DNA of 7,147 nt from JAIRVZ01 sp031553755 (lineage in GTDB: Bacteria; Bacteroidota; Bacteroidia; Bacteroidales; Azobacteroidaceae): the NCBI GenBank assembly GCA_031553755.1, contig JAVBKZ010000117.1, forward strand, positions 1-7,147. Reading direction: 5' to 3'. Below are positions 1-5,669 of the stretch, in pieces; the first letter of the stretch is position 1; each line of letters begins with the position of its first letter. Made by a program: the position numbers and the translations under genes. The notes under the pieces were generated by a model that had not been told where the DNA came from, made no database searches, and saw nothing but the letters and a program-made list of their open reading frames with translations.

Positions 1-234
1 TAAATGAATAGCGATAAACCAATAACGGAAAGGTAATTGAGAACCGTGCATGACTGTGTTGGCGCGTAAACTTTGACGTTTACCGCATTTTTTACATTCA
101 TAATTATCTTTGTCTTTTTTCCAATAGTGGTCTTTGCTGCCGCAATGAGGGCAAATAACTCCTTGTTTATCCCGATATTCCTTGGACTTGGACCTGCAAC
201 TGCCTTCGTCCGGATGTTTTGATTTTCCGGGCAT
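1..234 (-). CDS. IS1595-family (ISXO2-like) transposase, N-terminal part, cut by window edge
   Basis: The minus strand encodes 78 residues from an ATG at 234 and the frame runs open off position 1, so only the N-terminus is present. A zinc ribbon is visible: CPHC at residues 28-31 and CKKC at 47-50, with HYW between them. It is followed by RQSLRANTVMHGSQLPFRYWF (in part), the basic and aromatic segment that precedes the DDE-type catalytic domain in IS1595 transposases. The catalytic residues lie outside the window. An in-frame TAA sits directly before the ATG, so the start cannot lie further upstream. The N-terminus before the PDEGSC segment is short compared with what I recall for relatives, so a trimmed N-terminus is possible. 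In this family the enzyme moves its element by cut-and-paste or copy chemistry and leaves 8-bp target duplications. The family call is firm; activity cannot be judged. Confidence 0.88.
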   Translation of the reverse strand, partial: MPGKSKHPDEGSCRSKSKEYRDKQGVICPHCGSKDHYWKKDKDNYECKKCGKRQSLRANTVMHGSQLPFRYWFIAIHL

Positions 235-259
235 TTAGTTGACAAGTTAGATGTGTATT

Positions 260-290
260 CAAAATAAGTGTAAGCATTTACAACTTTCAA
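260..290 (-). promoter_or_regulatory. Possible weak Bacteroidetes-type promoter for the transposase
   Basis: On the minus strand a TTG (complement of 288-290) is followed after 20 bases by TTATTTTG (complement of 260-267). The Bacteroidetes housekeeping sigma factor prefers TTTG near -33 and TAnnTTTG near -7 with about 19-21 bases between them. The match is incomplete at both boxes, but the spacing fits and the position, about 26 bases before the ATG, is reasonable. This is a suggestion only. Confidence 0.2.
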
Positions 291-316
291 CTCATTAGAG
301 TTTAAGTAAATCTATT

Positions 317-332
317 TAATCAACACTGATTA
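317..332. repeat. Perfect 6-bp inverted repeat (TAATCA / TGATTA, 4-bp loop)
   Basis: TAATCA at 317-322 and TGATTA at 327-332 are exact reverse complements separated by ACAC. The dyad lies midway in the spacer between queA and the transposase. It has no T-tract on either strand, so it is a poor terminator candidate. It might be an operator-like dyad or chance in AT-rich sequence. Confidence 0.35.
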
Positions 333-393
333 TCAACATTTTAACAAAAACAAAAATATACCTGTATTTAAATTGACATAAACTCTATTATTC

Positions 394-420
394 ACTCGTC
401 TACTCGTCTACTTGTCTACT
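394..420. repeat. 8-bp tandem repeat, ACTCGTCT x 3.4
   Basis: Two perfect copies of ACTCGTCT (394-401, 402-409), one copy with a single change (ACTTGTCT, 410-417) and a partial copy ACT (418-420) lie in tandem, ending 4 bp beyond the queA stop codon on the minus-strand map. The array is non-coding and is transcribed, if at all, as the queA 3' tail. It carries no hairpin of its own. The unit is too short and unspaced for a CRISPR. Confidence 0.85.
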
Positions 421-424
421 AACA

Positions 425-1474
425 TTATATGATTAGCATCGCGTCTCCATAATCACCAAAACGATAACCTTCTTTTATCGCTGTCTGATATGTATCCATA
501 ATTAATTCATATCCTCCGAAAGCGCAAGTAAGCATCAGCATTGTAGAATATGGCATATGGAAATTTGTTATCATCGAATCGGCGACGGAAAAATCATAAG
601 TAGGGAAAATAAATTTGTTTGTCCATCCCGAAAATTCTTTCAAATGTCCTTTAGTAGTGACCGTACTTTCAATCGCTTTCATTACAGAAGTTCCTACCGC
701 GCAAACTTTATTGTTGTTATCTTTGGCTTTGTTGACGATTTTAACAGCTTCAAGTTCGATAAAAACCTGTTCGGAATCCATTTTATGTTTTGTCAGGTCT
801 TCCACGTCTATATCCCTGAAGTTGCCTAATCCTGAGTGTACGGTAATGAATGAAAACTCACATCCTTTAATTTCAAGACGTTTCATCAATTCACGGCTAA
901 AATGCAATCCGGCAGCAGGAGCGATTACAGCTCCTTCGTTTTTAGCGAAAATGGTTTGATAACGTTCTGCGTCTTCCGGTTCTACCGAGCGGTCGATGTA
1001 CTTAGGTATAGGAGTTTCTCCCAAGTTGTAAAGTACTTTTTTAAATTCATCATGCGGACCGTCATATAAAAAACGCAATGTACGTCCACGTGATGTAGTA
1101 TTGTCAATAACTTCGGCAACCATAGAATCGTCTTCCCCGAAATAAAGTTTATTTCCGATACGTATTTTACGCGCCGGATCTACTAAAACGTCCCAAAGAC
1201 GAAGTTCTTCATTTAATTCCCTTAATAAAAAGACTTCTATTTTAGCTCCTGTTTTTTCTTTGTTTCCATACATACGTGCCGGAAAAACCTGGGTATCGTT
1301 GAAAATAAAAACATCTTTTTCGTTGAAATATTCAAGAATATTTACAAATGTTTTATGTTCGATTTTTCCTGTTGATTTATGAACAACCAATAATCTTGAT
1401 TCATCCCTGTTGTCCGAAGGATGTAACGCTATAGATTCGTTTGGTAAATTGAATTTAAACTTCGAAAGTTTCAT
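425..1474 (-). CDS. queA: S-adenosylmethionine:tRNA ribosyltransferase-isomerase QueA
   Basis: QueA transfers and isomerises the ribosyl part of S-adenosylmethionine onto preQ1 at the wobble position (34) of GUN tRNAs, giving epoxyqueuosine, the last intermediate before queuosine. It is cytosolic. The 349-residue product has the normal family length and its signatures in order: RDESRLLV (23-30), FNDTQVFPAR (58-67), KTGAKIEVFLL (74-84), GETPIPKYIDR (152-162), RYQTIFA (171-177), APAAGLHF (185-192), AVGTSVMKAIES (259-270), ITNFHMPYSTMLML (302-315), and YRFGDYGDAMLI (337-348) at the C-terminus. It is complete. The ATG at 1474 lies inside the end of truB, a 20-bp overlap, so translation is probably coupled. 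It is the last gene of the operon. The RYQT and NFHMP blocks leave little doubt about identity. Confidence 0.97.
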   Translation of the reverse strand: MKLSKFKFNLPNESIALHPSDNRDESRLLVVHKSTGKIEHKTFVNILEYFNEKDVFIFNDTQVFPARMYGNKEKTGAKIEVFLLRELNEELRLWDVLVDPARKIRIGNKLYFGEDDSMVAEVIDNTTSRGRTLRFLYDGPHDEFKKVLYNLGETPIPKYIDRSVEPEDAERYQTIFAKNEGAVIAPAAGLHFSRELMKRLEIKGCEFSFITVHSGLGNFRDIDVEDLTKHKMDSEQVFIELEAVKIVNKAKDNNNKVCAVGTSVMKAIESTVTTKGHLKEFSGWTNKFIFPTYDFSVADSMITNFHMPYSTMLMLTCAFGGYELIMDTYQTAIKEGYRFGDYGDAMLII

Positions 1475-2156
1475 ATTTTAATATATTATCTATTTCTTCT
1501 ATTTTTAAGCAGTTATCTAAAGTCACGTTTCCGATTCGTGTTCGAATTAAATTGGTCAGATGAGCACCTGAGTTTAAGGCTTTTCCTATGTCTCGTGCTA
1601 AGGCTCTGATATATGTTCCTTTGCTACAAACTACCCTGATTTTTATTTCAGGCATATTGTAAGAAAGTAATTCTATATCATCTATAACCAATAATTTAGA
1701 CTTTAGTTCAACTTCTTCTCCTTTTCTTGCCAATTCATAAGCTCTTTCTCCATTTATTTTACAAGCCGAAAATGCCGGAGGAATTTGCTCTATGCTACCA
1801 ATAAATTTTTTTAATGTTTCTTCAACTAATTCTTTTGTAATATGTTGAATTTCAAATGTTTTATCTATTTGAGTTTCTAAATCAAAAGATGGAGTTGTTT
1901 CTCCTAATTTTAAAGTCGCTATGTATTCTTTCGTTTGATATTGGAATGATTCGATTTGTTTTGTCGCTTTTCCCGTACAAATTATCATCACTCCGGTTGC
2001 CAACGGGTCGAGCGTTCCCGCATGTCCCACTTTTATTTTTTTTACACTTATATGCCGTGAAATTTTATATCTTAATTTGGCTACTAAATCGAAAGATGTC
2101 CATCCCAATGGTTTGTCGAAATATAGAATTTCTCCGTTTTGAAAGTCTTTTCGCAT
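1455..2156 (-). CDS. truB: tRNA pseudouridine(55) synthase TruB
   Basis: TruB isomerises U55 in the T-loop of elongator tRNAs to pseudouridine and can also act as a tRNA folding chaperone. It is cytosolic. The 233-residue protein carries the catalytic block GHAGTLDPLATG at 44-55, with the nucleophilic aspartate at D50. The active-site tyrosine equivalent is Y78 in KEYIATLKLG. The insert motif RAYELARKG spans 138-146, and CSKGTYIRALARDIG spans 177-191 with Y182 and R184. It ends soon after the catalytic domain and lacks the C-terminal PUA-like domain found in longer homologues, which is usual for Bacteroidota. The start at 2156 is 6 bp after the uppP stop, and the 3' end overlaps queA by 20 bp, so the three genes are almost certainly one transcript. 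Confidence 0.97.
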   Translation of the reverse strand: MRKDFQNGEILYFDKPLGWTSFDLVAKLRYKISRHISVKKIKVGHAGTLDPLATGVMIICTGKATKQIESFQYQTKEYIATLKLGETTPSFDLETQIDKTFEIQHITKELVEETLKKFIGSIEQIPPAFSACKINGERAYELARKGEEVELKSKLLVIDDIELLSYNMPEIKIRVVCSKGTYIRALARDIGKALNSGAHLTNLIRTRIGNVTLDNCLKIEEIDNILKYETFEV

Positions 2157-2162
2157 AATATA

Positions 2163-2966
2163 TTACATTATGCTTAGGTCTACTCCCATTAACAAGAGAA
2201 TAAGGAGGATACTTCCTACCAAGATTCTATAATATCCGAATGCTTTGAAACCATATTTTGTAATAAATCCGATGAAAAATTTAATCGCGAGGATTGCAAC
2301 AATGAAGGCAACAATATTTCCTACAATCAATATTCCTAAATTATCAGAAAGAACAGTTCTGCTTTCTTCATTGGAAAGTAATTTCAATAATTTATACGCG
2401 CTGGCAGCGAACATGGTAGGAACCGCAAGGAAAAAAGAAAATTCGGCCGCGTTTTTCCTTGTTAATTTTTGCGTCATTCCTCCTACGATGGTTGCCATTG
2501 AACGGGAAACTCCGGGTATCATCGCGATACATTGAAAAAGACCGATTATTATCGCTTTTTTTGGGGTTATTGTTTGGTCTTTTTCGGGTTTATTAAACCA
2601 TTTGTCGACAAACAACATGACCACACCTCCAAGTAATAACGTGATAGCTACAACGGTAACGCTTTCTAACAGTTCATCAATTTTGTCGCTGAACAAAAAA
2701 CCAAATATTGCCGCAGGAATAAAAGCGATGAAAAGTTTCAAATAAAAATCCCAACTTTGAAAAAATCTCTTGAAATACAAGCATATAACGGAAAGTATAG
2801 CTCCAAATTGTATAATAACCGTGAATGCTTTCACAAATTCGGTGCTTTCTACATTCAATAATTTTTCTGCTATAATCATGTGTCCGGTTGAAGATACGGG
2901 AAGGAACTCCGTTAATCCTTCAACAATAGCGATAATAATGGTTTGAAACCATGTTAATTCTGTCAT
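2163..2966 (-). CDS. uppP: Undecaprenyl-diphosphatase UppP (BacA)
   Basis: UppP is an integral inner-membrane phosphatase. It converts undecaprenyl diphosphate to undecaprenyl phosphate, recycling the lipid carrier for peptidoglycan and surface polysaccharide synthesis; extra copies give bacitracin resistance. The 267-residue protein has the usual length. Motif 1 is EGLTEFLPVSSTGH at 16-29, with the acidic pair E16 and E20 and the serine and histidine S26 and H29. Motif 2 is PGVSRS at 151-156, with the catalytic arginine R155. Many hydrophobic segments fit the family's multi-pass topology, for example 46-66, 78-93, 104-121, 213-235 and 247-261. It lies 15 bp downstream of the DUF3098 gene and 6 bp upstream of truB, within the operon. 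No defect is seen. Confidence 0.97.
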   Translation of the reverse strand: MTELTWFQTIIIAIVEGLTEFLPVSSTGHMIIAEKLLNVESTEFVKAFTVIIQFGAILSVICLYFKRFFQSWDFYLKLFIAFIPAAIFGFLFSDKIDELLESVTVVAITLLLGGVVMLFVDKWFNKPEKDQTITPKKAIIIGLFQCIAMIPGVSRSMATIVGGMTQKLTRKNAAEFSFFLAVPTMFAASAYKLLKLLSNEESRTVLSDNLGILIVGNIVAFIVAILAIKFFIGFITKYGFKAFGYYRILVGSILLILLLMGVDLSIM

Positions 2967-2981
2967 AAATCAAAAATGTTA

Positions 2982-3206
2982 TTATTTACTTTTTTTCAGG
3001 ATGGCCACGACAACTAATATAAAACCACTTATTGTTATAATTGGGGCTATAACAACGCGTTGTTTGTTGAATATGGCCGGATTAAAGCCTGTTTCTTCTG
3101 TGGTGGCTCCTCCCGACATTAAACAGAATCCTATAATGATAATAATAACAGAAATTGCCAGTAAAATAAAATTTTCTTTGCCGAATGCAAATTGTTTATT
3201 GTCCAT
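2982..3206 (-). CDS. Small two-pass membrane protein, DUF3098 family
   Basis: The 74-residue product begins with a short polar stretch (FAFGKENF at 6-13). A first membrane segment follows at about 14-30, ending LMSGG, then a polar loop with FNPAIFNKQRVVIAP (41-55), a second membrane segment at about 53-70, and a basic tail KKSK. This layout, with the FGKEN start, the LMSGG motif and the FNP...F...R...AP loop, matches the DUF3098 family of Bacteroidota. The family's function is unknown. Its fixed place between ftsX and uppP suggests an envelope role, but that is inference. The ATG at 3206 gives the full family length. The gene is 60 bp after the ftsX stop and 15 bp before uppP. Confidence 0.85.
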   Translation of the reverse strand: MDNKQFAFGKENFILLAISVIIIIIGFCLMSGGATTEETGFNPAIFNKQRVVIAPIITISGFILVVVAILKKSK

Positions 3207-3235
3207 ATTTTAGTTAATAAATTAAGTTGAGAATT

Positions 3236-3254
3236 GATAACCCGAGGGCTTATC
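3236..3254. repeat. Imperfect dyad in the ftsX-DUF3098 gap
   Basis: GATAA at 3236-3240 and TTATC at 3250-3254 are reverse complements flanking CCCGAGGGC, itself partly self-complementary. It is the only G+C-rich spot in the 60-bp gap between ftsX and the DUF3098 gene. On the transcribed (minus) strand no run of T follows it, so it is not a convincing intrinsic terminator. It could be an RNA processing or stability element within the operon. Confidence 0.3.
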
Positions 3255-3266
3255 TTTTATGTTTTC

Positions 3267-4145
3267 TTATATATGATATAAATCGCCGCCTTTGATTCGC
3301 AAATATTTGTTGACGGCAAAAAAAGTAGCGATAATTGAAATTAAAACACCGAATATCAAGACTATACCAAATATGATAAATATTAAGTCGGGATTTATTA
3401 TTTCGCTGAATATGCTCAATCCGGAAGAAACGTAGTAAAGTAATCCGACTAACATGCCAATCGCGATAATTGCCGCGATGATTCCGGTAACGATATTTGA
3501 AAGTATGAATGGTTTCCTGATGAAAGAATTCGTTGCCCCGACTAACTTCATCGTATGTATAAGAAATCGTTTGGAATAAATCATCAATCTGATTGTATTG
3601 TTGATAAGGGCGAATGATATGACTAAAAGGAGTCCTGCCAATATCAATAAAATAAAACCTATATTTTTAATATTTTTATTAACAGAATCCAATAAATTTT
3701 TACGGTAGATGATGTTGTTGATATTTGTATTTTGTTTCAATTGATTTTCTATTTTCGCGATACTGTCGCTATTGGCGTATTCGGAATTTAATTTTACTTC
3801 GATGCTTGCCTGGAAAGGATTGTAGCCTAAGAATTTTTCAGGATCTTCTCCTAAGTCTTGTTTAACTTCTTCCGCCGCTTTTTCCTTAGATATATATGTC
3901 GTTGATTTGGCATAAGGAGCGGCTTCTATTTTTTTTTGCAATTTCATAATGTCTACGTCTTTCATATCTTCGGATAGCACAATCGAAAAAGACATGTTTT
4001 CTTTAACATATATAGAAATATTGTTTGCGAAGAGAGATAATATCAATATCAATCCTAAAAGAAAAAGCACCAACGAAACACTTATTGCCGATGTTACTTT
4101 GGAATTTATAAAAGTAGTTTTGCTGATAGCTCCTTTACTTTTCAT
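3267..4145 (-). CDS. ftsX: Cell division protein FtsX
   Basis: FtsX is the membrane part of the FtsEX complex. It resembles an ABC transporter but does not transport; it relays FtsE ATPase cycles to peptidoglycan hydrolases at the septum. The 292-residue protein has a membrane segment at about 19-41, a periplasmic domain at about 42-160, and three more membrane segments near 161-182, 212-238 and 253-277. The loop NTIRLMIYSKRFLIHTMKLVGAT (183-205, in part) is the cytoplasmic segment typical of FtsX. I chose the ATG at 4145. The frame stays open to an ATG at 4325, but those 60 extra residues overlap the upstream TPR gene by 88 bp, and the family begins shortly before the first membrane segment. 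ftsE is not in this window; in this phylum it is usually encoded elsewhere. ftsX is the first gene of the five-gene operon. Confidence 0.93.
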   Translation of the reverse strand: MKSKGAISKTTFINSKVTSAISVSLVLFLLGLILILSLFANNISIYVKENMSFSIVLSEDMKDVDIMKLQKKIEAAPYAKSTTYISKEKAAEEVKQDLGEDPEKFLGYNPFQASIEVKLNSEYANSDSIAKIENQLKQNTNINNIIYRKNLLDSVNKNIKNIGFILLILAGLLLVISFALINNTIRLMIYSKRFLIHTMKLVGATNSFIRKPFILSNIVTGIIAAIIAIGMLVGLLYYVSSGLSIFSEIINPDLIFIIFGIVLIFGVLISIIATFFAVNKYLRIKGGDLYHI

Positions 4146-4189
4146 TTTATATATTTTATGTTTGGTGTACCGAATTGGAAACAACACAC

Positions 4190-4210
4190 CCAAATTCGCC
4201 GCAAAATAAC
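4190..4210 (-). promoter_or_regulatory. Possible -7 box for the ftsX operon
   Basis: On the minus strand the gap between the TPR gene and ftsX contains TTATTTTGC (complement of 4202-4210). This resembles the Bacteroidetes -7 element TAnnTTTG and would place transcription start about 50-60 bases before the ftsX ATG. No clear TTTG box lies at the expected -33 distance. Read-through from the TPR gene is an equally possible source of transcript. Confidence 0.25.
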
Positions 4211-4222
4211 AAATAATTTGCG
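4200..4222. repeat. Inverted repeat in the TPR gene-ftsX gap
   Basis: CGCAAA at 4200-4205 pairs with TTTGCG at 4217-4222, with an 11-base AT-only centre apart from one C. It overlaps the putative -7 box of the ftsX operon. It begins 16 bp after the TPR stop codon, so it could be a weak terminator for that gene or an operator for ftsX. There is no T-tract directly after it on the minus strand. Confidence 0.35.
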
Positions 4223-4237
4223 AGATTTGGTAGTTTT

Positions 4238-5554
4238 TTATTTGTTTTTTATCATTTTTTTTAAATCCTTCGTTAATTCGACTTTGTTTGATTTGTCGGC
4301 GGCATAATTTAATGTTGTTTTCCACGCGAATGCGGCAACTTCTTCTTTGTTGTTTCCTTTTTCCGGATTTTCAATGCTAAATTTTACCATAGAGGCGGCA
4401 AAAACGGAAAGAACATTTCCTTTACGGTCTAAAATTTTAGCAACGTTTTTATCAACGTTGAATATGTAATTGGGCGTTTTTTCCATCCATTTTTTTACAG
4501 CCGTTATGGCATAAACGCGTTGGATGTTTTTTTCATCGATAGGAGTGGATAAAATGTAATCGGCACAAATCAATATTTGGGGTTCTGCCAAACGGCAGTC
4601 GATTTCATTTTTCAAGTCTATATTTTGCAATTGTTCGAATTCTCCCGGTTGATAAATTTTAGGAGCATATTCAGGTGCCATTTCCATGAAAAGGGAATTT
4701 TCTCCGGATTCTTTCATATAATAATAAGCCGTTTTTAGATATTCTTTACAATCAATAGCTTGTTCAGAACCGTTTGCCGAATAAATAACGCAGGCTTGTT
4801 TCATTAAATTCACTGATGAAATATAATCTCCTGAATAAAAGCTAATAGAGCCTAATCCGAAATATCCTTCAGCGTTTTCGGGATAATATTTGATTAATTT
4901 AGTGTAGACTTTGAGCGCGTTTTGTTGATCTTCGTTTGCCAAGTATGCAGCGCCTATATTAACCAAAGCGTTAAATCCTTCAGGAAAAATATTCAATGAT
5001 TTTTTACAATATTCAATTGATTTTTCGGTGTCGAAAATTTTTCCGTAAAGCGCGGCCGCATTGTCGAGTGCCTTTACGAATAAACTGTCGTACCTTAAAG
5101 CATCGTTATAAGCTGAAATAGCGCTGTCGGGACTGTTTTGTTTTTCATAGTCGGTTCCTTCTTGATAATGGCGGTTGGCATTTTCAGAATTAGACATTTT
5201 ATAGTAGCGATTTTGTTTTTTTTCGATGTAATAATGAGTAGCGGAACAATTTTTATAAAGTGATTCTAAATATTCGCCAAAAAAACTGTGATTTCCGTAA
5301 TTAATCGAATCCGCGTTTTTTACATTGTATTTTTTCAATATATCGTGTTGACTGATTCCATCTTCTTTCAATGAGTGTAAGAGCGCTTTTATTAAGCAAG
5401 AATTAACTACGGAATCAACGCTTATGGAGTCATTTTTTTCATTGTAAATACAACTGCATGCTTTCATTACTACGTCTTCATCGTAGGTTTGAGCAGCGGT
5501 AATCTGAATGAAGTAGGGTAGGAGAAAAAATAATAGGATTTTAGAATAATTCAT
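4238..5554 (-). CDS. Secreted TPR-repeat protein, function unknown
   Basis: The start at 5554 gives a 438-residue protein with a signal peptide (MNYSKILLFFLLPYFIQITAA in part, likely cleaved after A21), so it should be exported to the periplasm. An ATG 13 codons upstream (5593) would only add residues before the signal peptide and is disfavoured. Residues 23-120 hold four cysteines (C33, C35, C53, C103) in a helical region that resembles N-termini of other secreted Bacteroidota proteins. About four tetratricopeptide repeats follow at 125-158, 159-192, 193-226 and 227-260, with the expected Ala/Gly, Tyr and Pro positions. The C-terminal region (about 300-438) contains YILSTPIDEKN...KKWMEKTPNY, which I recall in other uncharacterised Bacteroidota proteins. 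TPRs bind protein partners. No enzyme motif is seen. It precedes ftsX by 92 bp on the same strand, so a link to the envelope is possible but unproven. Confidence 0.82.
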   Translation of the reverse strand: MNYSKILLFFLLPYFIQITAAQTYDEDVVMKACSCIYNEKNDSISVDSVVNSCLIKALLHSLKEDGISQHDILKKYNVKNADSINYGNHSFFGEYLESLYKNCSATHYYIEKKQNRYYKMSNSENANRHYQEGTDYEKQNSPDSAISAYNDALRYDSLFVKALDNAAALYGKIFDTEKSIEYCKKSLNIFPEGFNALVNIGAAYLANEDQQNALKVYTKLIKYYPENAEGYFGLGSISFYSGDYISSVNLMKQACVIYSANGSEQAIDCKEYLKTAYYYMKESGENSLFMEMAPEYAPKIYQPGEFEQLQNIDLKNEIDCRLAEPQILICADYILSTPIDEKNIQRVYAITAVKKWMEKTPNYIFNVDKNVAKILDRKGNVLSVFAASMVKFSIENPEKGNNKEEVAAFAWKTTLNYAADKSNKVELTKDLKKMIKNK

Positions 5555-5669
5555 AATACTTACGTTTTTAAAGGTAAAAGTAGTAAAAAACAAATAATCC
5601 GGAATTTTTATGATAAAGAAAACTTTTTTCAGTTATAAATGTTAATATATGTGAAATTACAGCTAACAC
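5555..5669. promoter_or_regulatory. Divergent intergenic region between the TPR gene and cls
   Basis: These 115 bp must hold the promoters of both divergent genes. On the minus strand TACCTTTA and TACTTTTA, close to the Bacteroidetes -7 element TAnnTTTG, lie 15-30 bases before the TPR start, but no -33 box is correctly spaced. On the plus strand TATATGTG (5647-5654) is a one-mismatch -7 candidate 15 bases before the cls ATG. Neither gene has a Shine-Dalgarno site, as is normal for the phylum. I see no strong operator dyad. Confidence 0.45.

Larger units (their letters stand above)
1..393 (-). mobile_element. Partial IS1595-family insertion sequence, transposase-start end
   Basis: The transposase reading frame shows that an insertion sequence enters from the left edge, with its 5' (transposase-proximal) end pointing towards queA. 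The exact end is not identified: I could not recognise a terminal inverted repeat because the other end lies outside the window. The boundary must fall between 235 and the queA stop at 425. The end given here is arbitrary and marks the base before the 8-bp tandem repeat. Insertion downstream of queA would not interrupt any gene seen here. Confidence 0.4.

Noticed and set aside
394..420. CRISPR array
   Set aside because: The units are 8 bp, directly adjoining and without spacers; no cas gene is present.
557..959. Two plus-strand open frames opposite queA
   Set aside because: They lie wholly inside queA on the other strand and have no recognisable domain.
1856..2535. Plus-strand open frames opposite truB and uppP
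   Set aside because: They are antisense shadows of two well-conserved genes and have no family features.
3001..3213. 70-codon plus-strand frame opposite the DUF3098 gene
   Set aside because: Its hydrophobic pattern mirrors the membrane segments on the other strand; the minus-strand product matches a known family.
3236..3254. Intrinsic terminator after ftsX
   Set aside because: The stem is short and no T-run follows on the minus strand; the genes on both sides belong to a conserved operon.
4146..4325. 60-residue N-terminal extension of ftsX to an upstream ATG
   Set aside because: It overlaps the TPR gene by 88 bp, has no similarity to FtsX, and the ATG at 4145 gives the usual family N-terminus just before the first membrane segment.
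5555..5593. Upstream ATG for the TPR protein
   Set aside because: It would add 13 residues in front of a well-formed signal peptide that starts at 5554.
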